DNA of 36,874 bases from Roseomonas aerilata DSM 19363 (GCF_000711725.1 NZ_JONP01000034.1:1-36874); one strand, 5' to 3'; positions 20,341 through 28,331 are shown, counted from the first letter of the stretch. A program made the numbers and translations. The notes: generated from the letters alone by a model not told the origin.

Positions 20341-22182
20341 TCAGGCCATCATAGCTTGGTCGGCGCGGGCCTGGGCGAGGTCGCGTGCGAGCCGGTTGAG
20401 ATCAGCCCTGACGCCGGCAAGCCTCGCCGCTTCGGCAGTGATCATGCCATCGAGCTTGGCAAGCGCAGCACTAATCGTGACCTCCAGAGACTTGCCCTTG
20501 GCCCGGACTGCCGCCAGGGCCGGCGTACTGGCGGCTGGTGTGCCCGCTGCCGCCGGGGCTTTGAAGCCGGCCTCACAGGCCTTTCGCCAAGCGAGGACGC
20601 GCTTGCTCAGGACCGGGCCGAAGCCAGGTACCGCTCCCAGCGCCCTACTGGTGACATCCGCCGCCGTATCTATGCCGGCGCCCTCAAGGGCAGCAATGCG
20701 GACCCGGCCGACTCCTTCAATCGAGGCGGAAGCAATCGGAAAAGCTTCAAGAAAGGTGCGCAAAGCGGCGCTGCTCGCGCGACCCGCGGCACCGGTAATA
20801 ACGTCATCTACCTCTCTGCGCAGGTTGGCGAGGCGATCGCATTGGGAGTCGATCTCACGAGCCAGAGTCGCGATTGCATCCCTATGCAGCACAATTAGCC
20901 AGTTGGCCAACGCAGCTTGGTAAGCACGCGCCGCATTCTCGATGGCGCCGTCTCGCCTTGCGAGTTCCTTCGCCCAGACTCCCTCGCTTATGCCGACGAC
21001 GTTGAGAATACGACCGAAGAAGCCGGGCCGTTCGACGCCCGGCGGAAGTGGCCTGCCGATTACGCCAGACGTGTGATCGCGTTCAGAGGGGGGAGGGCCC
21101 GGCGTCTGGGGCAGCAGCCTTCGCCCGAGTTCGGCGCGTAATTGCGCAGCCAGCGCCAAGAAATCCGGCAATGCAAGCACCGAAGCGCCGCCGCGCGGAG
21201 CGAACATTAACGCTCCGGTGCTCCCCTCGATAACGCAGATTGGGCAGGGCCCTGGCAGATGAGCGTGCTGTGGGTTAGCACGGCAGGAGACGAGTTGCGT
21301 TGCATAGCTGTCGAGGGCCTCAACCCAGGCGCTCACCTTATGGCGGCCTTCAGAATCCCCCCTGGGCCCGAAGGTACGCTCGAACAGCTCGCGCAGACGA
21401 CCGTCAAGAGCGGTGAACGGCAGCGTGTTCGGCGGCTGACAAATCCCACGCGCGGCCGCCTCCGAACTCCAGGCAAAGCGGTGCTGCGCTATCGCCTCGC
21501 CAAGCGAAGGGGGAGCGCCATGCAGCGGCACGCCCGCAAAAGGGTGGCGGTTGAAGAACAACAGCTGGAAAACGAGCACTGCGAGGCCGAAGCAGTCATG
21601 AGTGCGAAAGCGGTGGCGGCCGCGCAGCGCAACTCCTTGCAGCTCCGGCGGCTGATACTGCTCGACGCCAACGTCGCAGGTGAGGACCACCCCGTCGGCC
21701 ACGATTTGAAAGCTGTCGCAATCCACCAGCCCGACAGTCGCGCGCTGGTCCACAAGCGCCAGGCGCTCGTTCACGTCGCCAATCACCGCGCCCGCCGCAT
21801 GGACCGTAGCGAAGGCCCGCGCCAGGTTAGCAGCGACGGCAACTAGAAATCGATAATCAGCCTGCGGAAAGATCTTCTTGCGCTCGGCGGGCGCGCTAAC
21901 AGCATGGAGTTCCCGTCGGTTCTCGAAGCGGGGCATGACGAAGCCCGCAATTCGTGGCCCGTCCTGCACAACAGCGACTGGCCAAGCGGCTCCGGCTGGG
22001 CGCGCTTCCGGTGGCATTGCCGCCATAGCCTGAAGCTTCTGGGCGCGCACCGGGTCTGGAGCGGCATGGTAAATTTTGGCCACATAGCCGGGCATGCTCA
22101 GCAACTCATGCACGGCCCCCTCGGCGCCCTTAGCGATCTCACGGCCGATCTGGAGGGGGTTGCCCAAGACGACCAGCGACAT
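20341..22182 (-). CDS. Protein kinase-helix-hairpin-helix protein (YegI-like)
   Basis: A 613-residue protein whose ATG 22182 overlaps the phosphatase stop (TGATG). The N-terminal region is a kinase-like lobe: a glycine-rich loop (IAKGAEGAVHEL), Lys36 in VAKIYH, a catalytic loop IGDVNERLALVD and a metal motif VDCDSF (Asp154). The Asn normally five residues after the catalytic-loop Asp136 is Leu141. A CPxC pair lies near residue 315. The C-terminal region contains EGVGRVRIAALEGAGIDTAADV followed by GAVPGFGPVLSKRVLAWR, a tandem helix-hairpin-helix that binds DNA. E. coli YegI has a comparable kinase. With a PP2C phosphatase and vWA protein it forms the TerY-P-type triad. Confidence 0.82.
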   Translation of the reverse strand: MSLVVLGNPLQIGREIAKGAEGAVHELLSMPGYVAKIYHAAPDPVRAQKLQAMAAMPPEARPAGAAWPVAVVQDGPRIAGFVMPRFENRRELHAVSAPAERKKIFPQADYRFLVAVAANLARAFATVHAAGAVIGDVNERLALVDQRATVGLVDCDSFQIVADGVVLTCDVGVEQYQPPELQGVALRGRHRFRTHDCFGLAVLVFQLLFFNRHPFAGVPLHGAPPSLGEAIAQHRFAWSSEAAARGICQPPNTLPFTALDGRLRELFERTFGPRGDSEGRHKVSAWVEALDSYATQLVSCRANPQHAHLPGPCPICVIEGSTGALMFAPRGGASVLALPDFLALAAQLRAELGRRLLPQTPGPPPSERDHTSGVIGRPLPPGVERPGFFGRILNVVGISEGVWAKELARRDGAIENAARAYQAALANWLIVLHRDAIATLAREIDSQCDRLANLRREVDDVITGAAGRASSAALRTFLEAFPIASASIEGVGRVRIAALEGAGIDTAADVTSRALGAVPGFGPVLSKRVLAWRKACEAGFKAPAAAGTPAASTPALAAVRAKGKSLEVTISAALAKLDGMITAEAARLAGVRADLNRLARDLAQARADQAMMA

Positions 22183-22988
22183 CAGGTGGCCAATTGCCTA
22201 GAACAGAGGATTAGAGTCTTGTCGTCATCCGTTCGCGCGCAGACCTGGGGTGAGGCGAGGAAGGCCTCCAGCCAAGCCTCATGGATGGTGGCGGTGCCGG
22301 TCCCCGGCGCCGCGCGGAGGCCTGCGAAGACATGCTCGAAAAAGCGTGCATGCGGCTCTCCGGTCGCCATCTTCACGGCCAGATGCTCGATACCGTCCGT
22401 CAGCAACGCAAACTCGGCAATCGGGCCGGCGACGCGAGCGACCGAAATGCGTTGGGCTACGTCGCCACGAGTGACAAAGATCGTTTCATTGGCGAATTCG
22501 CCGCGCTGTGGAGAAAGCGCGAGGCGCCAGACTGCCGTCTCGGCGTCGCGCATGCGATAGACAATCGCTCCATCGCCAATCTGAAGAAAGAAGGCGGCGT
22601 GGTCGGCAACGATCGCGCCCAACATGGTGCAGGCGTAGGCTGAAAGCGGCTCCTCCGACTCCTTGGCAAGCTCGGCTATGCGGGCGCGAACATCCTCAAG
22701 CGTGTCGAGAGCGAAGCCATCATGCAAGAAGTCGAGCGACTGCCCCAGTTGCGCCACCGCCAACTGGGCGCACTCGAAGAAGGTATAACAGGCCTGCCGC
22801 GCGCCGTTGAGCGACCGCTTTGCGCTGCCGGCCCCATCGGCCGCTGCCGCAATGACTACTTCGGAGCCTGACGAGGCAGCCACCAGGTTAACGGCGTGGA
22901 AATCCTGGCACTCGGTGCCAGTGCGCAGATGCGAGGTGCCGATCACGCTGCTGGCGGCGTGGCGCCACCCGGCAGAGCGTTTTGTCAC
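22182..22988 (-). CDS. PP2C-family Ser/Thr phosphatase (YegK-like)
   Basis: A 268-residue PP2C phosphatase from GTG 22988, which overlaps the vWA stop (GTGA). Recognised motifs are [15 protein letters not shown] (metal-binding Asp), [19 protein letters not shown] and the C-terminal [10 protein letters not shown]. All metal ligands are present, so it should be active. It would reverse phosphorylation by the adjacent kinase. Such stand-alone PP2C domains form a triad with a vWA protein and a kinase. It overlaps both neighbours, so it is translated with them in a fixed ratio. Cytosolic. Confidence 0.88.
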   Translation of the reverse strand: MTKRSAGWRHAASSVIGTSHLRTGTECQDFHAVNLVAASSGSEVVIAAAADGAGSAKRSLNGARQACYTFFECAQLAVAQLGQSLDFLHDGFALDTLEDVRARIAELAKESEEPLSAYACTMLGAIVADHAAFFLQIGDGAIVYRMRDAETAVWRLALSPQRGEFANETIFVTRGDVAQRISVARVAGPIAEFALLTDGIEHLAVKMATGEPHARFFEHVFAGLRAAPGTGTATIHEAWLEAFLASPQVCARTDDDKTLILCSRQLAT

Positions 22989-23671
22989 ACCGAGGCCCAG
23001 CCGGAGGGCGGCGGCAGGGCAACATTGGTGCCTGGCTGCGACTGGGAGACTGCTGCAAGAGACTGCGAGAGCCAGACAAATAGATCACCGAATTTCAAGC
23101 CGTCCAGCTTGATTGGCGCACGCACGGTAATCTCTGCTAGCCGACTCATGTCCGCGCCCTGCACACCTATCGCGAAGAACGCTATGCGCTTGGCATCCTC
23201 CTCGGTCCGCACGCGTTGCGCCGCGTTCTGCCACAGATCTGTCGGGGCACCATCTGTGATGAGGAAGATCCACGGCCGATAGTACGCGATACCATGCGCC
23301 TTATATTCCTCCTTACGGCGAGAAAGGAGATTGAGCGCCGTCTCGATTGCGCGCCCCATCGGCGTGTCCCCGCCAGCAATAAGTTCGGGTGGGTCGAAGC
23401 GATCGGCTGTGACAAAGCCGACATCCGTCGTTACGGGTCCGAAGGATATGATTGAAATCTCGACACGGCGCGCCGCTAGCGCGTCCTGACACAGCTCGTC
23501 CCGCAGGCGCTTTAGGCCGGCATTGAGTTGGCTAAGTGGCTCGCCGGCCATGGAACCGGAGCGATCCAGCAGGAGCACGACGGGGCAGCGCGGGTCGGGG
23601 TTCTCGGCAAAAATGCTAGCGTCTTCGGTAAAGCCGCCGGGGGTGTAGGGCTTCTGCTCAAAATCGCTCAT
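22985..23671 (-). CDS. von Willebrand A domain protein (YegL/TerY-like)
   Basis: A 228-residue stand-alone vWA domain. ATG 23671 is used, with GTG 23674 one codon upstream. The metal-ion-dependent adhesion site is intact: DRSGSM (DxSxS, residues 36-41), the Thr in GGDTPMGRA and Asp in [10 protein letters not shown]. TerY and YegL are of this type and are thought to recruit or present substrates to the kinase and phosphatase. It is first in the triad, so its promoter lies between 23672 and 23848. The surrounding operon supports function. Whether it confers tellurite, stress or phage resistance cannot be told from sequence. Confidence 0.88.
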   Translation of the reverse strand: MSDFEQKPYTPGGFTEDASIFAENPDPRCPVVLLLDRSGSMAGEPLSQLNAGLKRLRDELCQDALAARRVEISIISFGPVTTDVGFVTADRFDPPELIAGGDTPMGRAIETALNLLSRRKEEYKAHGIAYYRPWIFLITDGAPTDLWQNAAQRVRTEEDAKRIAFFAIGVQGADMSRLAEITVRAPIKLDGLKFGDLFVWLSQSLAAVSQSQPGTNVALPPPSGWASV

Positions 23672-23848
23672 CACTTTGTCCCATGCGTGCTTCGCCGGAT
23701 GTCGGCTGACGCTGCGTTATTTTGTGCTTTTCTTGCAATGGTTTCAATCTGATCTCTGTTGAAGACGCGGCAGATCGCATGCGGCCTACCAAGACGCTGC
23801 GCCTGGGGCACGCTAGTGGCAGTAACCAAGCATGATGGAGGCTGAGGG

Positions 23849-24109
23849 ATGCCAAGGGACGCGATGGCCGAGCTGGGCAACTTCACCGCCACCCTGGAAG
23901 GCATTGACCTGCAGCTGGAGTTCGATCCCGGCGATCCCGCGGCAGTCGACAAGGCCATTGCGAAGATGGAGGCCGTCATCGACGCGGCAGCCGACCCCTA
24001 TCCCGGCAACGAGCTCATCGCCCAGGTGGTGGAGCAACTGAAGGAGCACTACCGCCAAGCTATCCGCGAGGAGTCGCCGGAGGACGACGAGCCGGGCAGT
24101 GAGGCATGA
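23849..24109 (+). CDS. Unknown 86-residue acidic protein
   Basis: From ATG 23849 (PRDAMAELGNFTATLEGIDLQLEFDPGD). It continues AVDKAIAKMEAVIDAAADPYPGNELIAQVVEQLKEHYRQAIREESPEDDEP. It is helical and acidic. It is divergent from the vWA gene. Its TGA overlaps the ATG at 24106 of the following pseudogene (ATGA), so it once formed an operon with the recombinase. The function is unknown. Confidence 0.55.
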   Translation: MPRDAMAELGNFTATLEGIDLQLEFDPGDPAAVDKAIAKMEAVIDAAADPYPGNELIAQVVEQLKEHYRQAIREESPEDDEPGSEA

Positions 24110-24621
24110 CCACCCTCCCCGCTCTCGTCTAGCCGGCGCTGGTCGCGCGGCTCGAGGCGCACGCCCGCGCCGCCCGTGGGGCCCTCATCCGGAGACGGAG
24201 CGCGCCCTGCGGAAGGCGTCGGCCGCCTCTGGCAGGGCGCCGGCGTCCATCGCGCCCAGCAAGACGGACCAGGAAGGTAGGGGCGAGGTCCGCTGGCTGT
24301 CGACACGCACCGTGACCCATCTGCGGCGCTGGCTGGACACGGCCGGAGTCACGGAGGGGCCGATGTTCCGGGCGGTCAACAAGGGCGGGAAGGCCGGCGG
24401 GCCGCTCATGGGGAGCGACGTGCCCACGTCCTCAAGCGCCTCGCAGAGCGCGTTGGGCTGGATCCCGCCCGAAGCAGCGGCCACTCCGCGCGGATCTGCT
24501 GGCGGGGGTGCAGGCATGGTGGTGGAAGTCCCCCACCATGCCGGCCCGCTACGCGGAGTGGCTGGTAGCCGGGCATGGCGCGGTGGCACGCTTCTACGCG
24601 GGAAGCGGAGAGGCGTCATGA
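24106..24621 (+). pseudogene. Decayed tyrosine recombinase
   Basis: The start ATG 24106 encodes TTLPALV and then TAG. The same frame continues PALVARLEAHARAARGAL, the N-terminal helix of a tyrosine recombinase. Another frame gives the catalytic-domain beta-hairpin (SKTDQEGRGEVRWLSTRTVTHLRRWLDTAGV), next VLKRLAERVGLDPAR..GHSAR, and a third frame ends WWKSPTMPARYAEWLVAGHGAVARFYAG with the catalytic Tyr. The core-binding domain between N- and C-terminal pieces is missing. So there are at least one nonsense mutation, two frameshifts and an internal deletion. The gene that follows overlaps its stop. Confidence 0.7.
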
Positions 24622-24824
24622 GTCTGGAAGCGGAGCGGGAGGCCCTGGCGCTGCTGCGGGCCATTCGCGGGGAGCTGGATGCGGGAACTCAGCACTTGCG
24701 GGTGACTGTGGCGACCTGTGACCGGATCGCGGTGCGCATAGTCTCCATGGATGAGCGCTTGGAGGTCATGGCGGGCCGCGTGGAGCGCATTGTGGCGCGC
24801 CTGGGTGAGGAAGCCGGCGCATGA
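24618..24824 (+). CDS. Unknown 68-residue helical protein
   Basis: Starts at ATG 24618 overlapping the pseudogene stop (ATGA). It is almost entirely helical (SLEAEREALALLRAIRGELDAGTQHLRVTVATCDRIAVRIVSMDERLEVMAGRVERIVARLGEE). The heptad pattern suggests a coiled-coil oligomer. It overlaps the next gene by ATGA. The function is unknown. Confidence 0.55.
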   Translation: MSLEAEREALALLRAIRGELDAGTQHLRVTVATCDRIAVRIVSMDERLEVMAGRVERIVARLGEEAGA

Positions 24825-24958
24825 CCCCGACCGAGGTGCGACTGCGGCGCGAGGGATGGTGTTTGGTCATCGTCTCCATCGCGGCCTTCCTCACTGGCAG
24901 TGTCGGCGCGCTGGGCGTCGCGAAGTTGCTGGTCATGACCTACGGGAGGGTGCCGTGA
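24821..24958 (+). CDS. Small single-pass membrane protein (45 residues)
   Basis: From ATG 24821. MTPTEVRLRREGWC precedes a hydrophobic helix (LVIVSIAAFLTGSVGALGVAKLLV), then MTYGRVP. The charged N-terminus and single helix fit an inner-membrane peptide. Overlaps at both ends (ATGA and GTGA) support translation. The function is unknown. Confidence 0.5.
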   Translation: MTPTEVRLRREGWCLVIVSIAAFLTGSVGALGVAKLLVMTYGRVP

Positions 24959-25047
24959 GCCCGCGCGTCGCACAGTGGGTGACGAACACGGCCCTCGGAG
25001 TGGTGTTGGCGTCCATGCTGGTGATGCTGGCAGGGCAAATATGGTGA
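24955..25047 (+). CDS. Very small membrane peptide (30 residues)
   Basis: GTG 24955 overlaps the preceding stop. It reads SPRVAQWVTNTALGVVLASMLVMLAGQIW, one hydrophobic helix. Its TGA (25045-25047) is overlapped by the ATG at 25041. It could be a small regulator of a membrane protein. It is supported only by the chain of overlaps. Confidence 0.4.
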   Translation: MSPRVAQWVTNTALGVVLASMLVMLAGQIW

Positions 25048-25300
25048 CCCCTACTGACAGGATGCTGGAGGGCCCGTCCGGGCGCTGGCCGGATCATGTC
25101 GCGGACCCGTTTGCGATGCGCTGGACGCCTACCGCGCCCGGTTTGGCGATGATCTGCCGCACCTAATCCACGTGGACCTGGGCATAGCCGCACGGGTGAT
25201 GGCCAGGGCGGTGGCTCGCGGCCGACCGATTCGTCCCTACCTGATTTCGCGGCTTTCCGGCGGGTGGCGCGGGCCTCCGCCATCCGGGATCCTGATCTGA
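25041..25300 (+). pseudogene. Frameshifted paralogue of the following gene
   Basis: From ATG 25041 the frame reads VTPTDRMLEGPSGRWPDHVADPF and then drifts to a stop at 25166. A different frame, open from about 25105, gives ALDAYRARFGDDLPHLIHVDLGIAARVMARAVARGRPIRPYLISRLSGGWRG and ends at TGA 25298-25300. That sequence matches the next gene (LSAYCRRFGRDAAPYL..AIKRGRPVRFWLIERLSGGWR). The shift joins the start and the conserved body. The overlapping TGATG with the next ATG suggests the two were an operon of tandem paralogues. Confidence 0.5.
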
Positions 25301-25554
25301 TGCCAGCCCCTTACGATCCCGCGCTGGACTGCTACCCGCCCCCGCTGCCCTCCGAGGCAGTAGCGGTGGCGCTGAGCGCCTACTGCCGCCGTTTCGGCCG
25401 CGACGCCGCGCCATATCTGGGCGGCCAGGACGAAGTGCTGGTGGTGCGCGTCCTGCAAGCAGCGATCAAGCGGGGGCGCCCCGTGCGCTTCTGGCTTATC
25501 GAGCGATTGTCCGGCGGCTGGCGTCGCGATCCCGGTCCGGACGTTTGCCTGTGA
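25300..25554 (+). CDS. Unknown 84-residue protein with a tandem paralogue
   Basis: ATG 25300 overlaps the upstream TGA (TGATG). The core AVAVALSAYCRRFGRDAAPYLGGQDEVLVVRVLQAAIKRGRPVRFWLIERLSGGWR is helical, with Arg/Trp-rich turns. It is closely similar to the upstream frameshifted copy, indicating a duplication. The function is unknown. A small DNA-binding role would fit the basic RGRPVRFW segment, but this is speculative. Confidence 0.55.
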   Translation: MPAPYDPALDCYPPPLPSEAVAVALSAYCRRFGRDAAPYLGGQDEVLVVRVLQAAIKRGRPVRFWLIERLSGGWRRDPGPDVCL

Positions 25555-25727
25555 CGGTGAACCGACTCCGGGGCTGACTTCACGCCGATACCTTGGTGCG
25601 GGCCAGGCTGGAGGTCACATACCTCCAAGTTCCATTGCCAATTACGATATGTATTAGATTTGGTTTGCAACTATAATGCGACATTCGGCTTACGCCGGAA
25701 TTGCAGCCAAAAGTCTGGAATATTGAA

Positions 25728-26075
25728 ATGGCGAAACACCTCCCAAACCTCGACAACTTGTCGGTTCAAGATCTCACCCAGCTGATCCAGGAGGCGGAAG
25801 TTAAGCGCGCGGAGAAGCAGGAAAGCGCTAAGGCTGCGCTGGTTGAAGAAGTCACGGCCAAGGCTGCTCAGCTGGGTCTCAGCCTCGAGGCGCTGCTCGG
25901 CAAACAAGCTGCACCACAGACCAATGTTCGTAAGGTGCGCGGCGATGTGGGGAAGCCGGTTGCTGTGAAGTACCGTGGGCCCGACGATGCTACGTGGACC
26001 GGTCGTGGCCGTATGCCGAAGTGGCTTGCGGAAGCCATTGAGCGGGGCAAGAGCAAGGAAGACTTTGCGGTCTGA
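25728..26075 (+). CDS. H-NS-family nucleoid-associated protein
   Basis: A 115-residue protein. ATG 25728 (AKHLPNLDNLSVQDLTQLIQEAEVKRAEKQE) begins a coiled-coil oligomerisation domain. The C-terminal DNA-binding module is KPVAVKYRGPDDATWTGRGRMPKWLAEAIERGKSKEDFAV, with the TWTGRGRxPKWL core characteristic of alpha- and betaproteobacterial H-NS proteins. It silences AT-rich DNA and often is plasmid-borne, where it limits fitness cost of foreign DNA. It lies in, and adjacent to, AT-rich DNA. Its stop is 118 bases from the end of the convergent membrane-protein gene. Confidence 0.88.
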   Translation: MAKHLPNLDNLSVQDLTQLIQEAEVKRAEKQESAKAALVEEVTAKAAQLGLSLEALLGKQAAPQTNVRKVRGDVGKPVAVKYRGPDDATWTGRGRMPKWLAEAIERGKSKEDFAV

Positions 26076-26192
26076 GAAATACAAAGAGCAGGCAACCTGC
26101 AGCTGGCAAAACATGTGTCTTTTGGGACGTGTGGCGGTTTCAAATAGGATTGAGCCGCCCGACAGTCCTGGTGAATTCTTGCAACTCACAGT

Positions 26193-27035
26193 TCAAATCA
26201 AGACCCTCAAAATTTCGTCTGCGAGTTTGCCTATCAATAGTAGAACACTCAGAAAGCCGAACAGATAAGCATATGGCGATTTGACCTCAGCTTTTGTCGC
26301 GACGTTGGCACTCGTCATAAGGAAGCGACGTACGACATCAGCGAGAGCTTTAGTAACAACAAGGCTCAGAATCACAATCGCCGCCACTGCTGGGAACGAT
26401 AACCCTGGAATAAATGGCGCAATAAAAATCGCAAAAATTATTAATGAGGTACTCTCCTCACGATCTTTAAGGTAAGCTCGATGATCCTCAGGGAGATCAG
26501 CGGGGGGGTCATCAGGCGCAGCCAAAAATTCATGCAGATTTTCCACAACATAGAAAGCCAGCACTGAAGTTATGAAAATAAAAAACGCTGCTCCAATCGA
26601 GGCCAAAAAACTCGGGACTCTGCCTGTGCGCCGTTGCTGAATTTGGACTAAGCTGCGACTTGGCCCGAGAAGCATAGCTGACGTAAATGCCGACATTACT
26701 ATGGAAAAAATGGCGAACGCCGGAATTGCATCAGGATGCTGCACATTGTATCCAAAAAAGAAAGCGCCACCAAAAGAAACGAAGAAAGTGGAAGTAAAAA
26801 CTGCCATGTAGTGCCAAAGGACGTTCTGCAATGTCAACTTAAATTCGGAAATCGTACTCCAAGCCAAAATACTTCCAGGAATATTCGGAATTGTAGTTTC
26901 ATCGAGCCAGCAAAAAAATCTTATTAGTTGCAGCGTTACTTTGTTGCGGTGATCTTTGCTGACGAAGAATTCATCTAGAAACCTCCCTATTCCTACCAGG
27001 GCTCCAGCAGCTGCTAGGACTAAAGGCCAACTCAA
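26193..27035 (-). CDS. Multi-pass membrane protein of unknown function
   Basis: A 280-residue protein from TTG 27035, preceded by AGGAGA with a 10-base gap. Hydrophobic segments occur near residues 3-17, 76-98, 101-125, 144-166, 199-225 and 255-275, so five or six transmembrane helices. A central acidic loop (AAPDDPPADLPEDHRAYLKDREE) faces one side. Low GC content compared with the backbone implies foreign origin. It lies between the H-NS gene and RepA without a partner. There is no transporter or enzyme motif that I recognise. Confidence 0.65.
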   Translation of the reverse strand: MSWPLVLAAAGALVGIGRFLDEFFVSKDHRNKVTLQLIRFFCWLDETTIPNIPGSILAWSTISEFKLTLQNVLWHYMAVFTSTFFVSFGGAFFFGYNVQHPDAIPAFAIFSIVMSAFTSAMLLGPSRSLVQIQQRRTGRVPSFLASIGAAFFIFITSVLAFYVVENLHEFLAAPDDPPADLPEDHRAYLKDREESTSLIIFAIFIAPFIPGLSFPAVAAIVILSLVVTKALADVVRRFLMTSANVATKAEVKSPYAYLFGFLSVLLLIGKLADEILRVLI

Positions 27036-27157
27036 ATATTATCTCTCCTTCTCAAAATAGTTTATTGCGGCATTAGGACAAAGAATTTCATTCTGCGTAA
27101 GCCACGTAACTCGGGGCTAGCGATGTGCCCCTTTGTATGGCGCCGTGCAGCTGCAAA

Positions 27158-27174
27158 CGCCCCCGATTGCACAT
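27158..27174 (+). repeat. Iteron 1 (CGCCCCCGATTGCACAT)
   Basis: An exact copy of the iteron, just after the repA stop codon, in the same direction as the copies upstream of the gene. Iterons are the binding sites of RepA. Confidence 0.85.
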
Positions 27175-27176
27175 GC

Positions 27177-28115
27177 TCACTCAGGAGGCGAAGCTTTGCT
27201 AGGCTCTAGTGCGCCCCCGATTGCACATAGCCCAACCGAGACCAGGCGTTTCCTTACCGGGGGTGGCGACTGCCAAAGGGTCATGCCCCGCCCGTCTGTC
27301 TCAAAGCGGGCATCAGGGTAGGCGGCATGGATCTGCGGGAGGAGGCCGCTGAAGAACTCTCGGAAGCGACGTATCCGGGTGTACCCCTGGCCAAACTGCT
27401 CTTGCAGATTCGCCCACGGGATCAGCTGCGGCTTGCCCTCAGGCATCCGGTGGAGCCGCTGGGCTAGCCAGCAGTAGATGTCGAGCGCCACGGCCGAATG
27501 GGCGAGAGCAGCGATGGCCCGTTCATCGAGCGGGACGGCGAAGCGCTGCAAACTGTCGAAGTAGTCGAGTGAGAGCTTGAGCGTCGACGGCCAAAGGATG
27601 CGCTGGCTCTCATCCTTCTCGAACCAAAGATTGAAGGCGCCCACAACCTTTGTGTCTATCTGAACAGCGCTATCCCCATGACTGATGCCGAGGCGAAACT
27701 GTGCGGCTGCAAGAGCTGTCAGCTGCTCCTTCAGCATCTTTGCCTGGCGACCGTCCTGCGTGCGGCCCATCAGGCGACGGAAGAAGGCGGTCATTGTGTC
27801 TTCGACGGGGATAACCGGTGACTGGCGTCGTACTGCCTCACCATTTAGGTGCATGAGCAGGAGTCGCGCCTTGGGTCCATAGGGAAGCCCAAGCTGCTCG
27901 AAATGACCGGTGCGGGGGTTGAGAGCCTTGCCCGCTTCAACCAGCAACGTCGCTTTGCCCTGCCGACGCTCCCACACCAGCAGGTCGTCCGGTGGACGGG
28001 CTGCCGGAAGCGAAGTTTGAGCCAGGATGGAGTGTTGAAAGGCCAGCTCATCGGCCGGGGTCTCAGCAATGTCGTTGGAGAGGTCGACCAACCGCTGCTG
28101 TATCACGCTAACCAT
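27177..28115 (-). CDS. repA: RepA replication initiator (RepA_C / plasmid-encoded RepA family)
   Basis: A 312-residue initiator from ATG 28115 (a TTG lies one codon earlier). Family features are LLVWERRQGKATLLVEAG, GLPYGPKARLLLMHLNGEAVRRQSPVIPVEDTMTAFFRRLMG, VVGAFNLWFEKDESQRILWPSTLKLSLDYFDSLQRFAVPLDERAI and DIYCWLAQRLHRMPEGKPQLIPWANLQEQFG, all typical of RepA_C. It binds iterons to open the origin; five CGCCCCCGATTGCACAT-like iterons surround it. One iteron (27212-27228) is inside the last codons (LCAIGGAL), another begins 3 bases past the stop. It is probably the main initiator. Confidence 0.9.
   Translation of the reverse strand: MVSVIQQRLVDLSNDIAETPADELAFQHSILAQTSLPAARPPDDLLVWERRQGKATLLVEAGKALNPRTGHFEQLGLPYGPKARLLLMHLNGEAVRRQSPVIPVEDTMTAFFRRLMGRTQDGRQAKMLKEQLTALAAAQFRLGISHGDSAVQIDTKVVGAFNLWFEKDESQRILWPSTLKLSLDYFDSLQRFAVPLDERAIAALAHSAVALDIYCWLAQRLHRMPEGKPQLIPWANLQEQFGQGYTRIRRFREFFSGLLPQIHAAYPDARFETDGRGMTLWQSPPPVRKRLVSVGLCAIGGALEPSKASPPE
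27212..27228 (+). repeat. Iteron 2, inside the repA 3' end
   Basis: An exact match to iteron 1, 54 bases away. It overlaps repA codons near the C-terminus (VGLCAIGGAL), so its sequence serves both as code and as a candidate RepA-binding site. Confidence 0.85.
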
Positions 28116-28237
28116 CAAGGCCCCCGCCCACCCTCAATGCACTCTTACTCATGATTACGATTCCCACCAGCAGGATTAGTGCACAGGGACGGGGGCGCCA
28201 ACTACAGGGTAGCTAGAGGAATCTACTAATAGGCTTG

Positions 28238-28254
28238 CGCCCCCGATTACACAT
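28238..28254 (+). repeat. Iteron 3 (CGCCCCCGATTACACAT)
   Basis: One base different from the consensus (A for G). First of three iterons upstream of repA, spaced 33 and 23 bases start to start from the next two. Confidence 0.85.
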
Positions 28255-28270
28255 GATCTTGGGCGGTTGT

Positions 28271-28287
28271 CGCCCCCGATTGCACAC
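28271..28287 (+). repeat. Iteron 4 (CGCCCCCGATTGCACAC)
   Basis: Differs only in the last base. Part of the origin-proximal cluster. Confidence 0.85.
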
Positions 28288-28293
28288 GAAGGC

Positions 28294-28310
28294 CGCCCCC
28301 GATTGCGCGT
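28294..28310 (+). repeat. Iteron 5 (CGCCCCCGATTGCGCGT)
   Basis: The most diverged copy, with the conserved core CGCCCCCGATTGC intact. It lies 12 bases from a DnaA-box-like sequence. Confidence 0.8.
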
Positions 28311-28322
28311 GGATACTTTGAC

Positions 28323-28331
28323 TTATCCAGA
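28323..28331 (+). promoter_or_regulatory. DnaA-box-like site TTATCCAGA
   Basis: One base from the strict consensus TTATCCACA and placed 12 bases after iteron 5. Host DnaA commonly binds beside iterons to help open the origin. A single short site is weak alone; the context makes it plausible. Confidence 0.5.

Noticed and set aside
20317-22643. Plus-strand open frames opposite the kinase and phosphatase genes
   Set aside because: They lack ribosome-binding sites and family motifs, while the minus strand has complete kinase, PP2C and HhH motifs.
27158-28310. Spaced repeats considered as a CRISPR array
   Set aside because: Only five 17-bp copies with irregular spacing around repA, which matches iterons; no cas genes.
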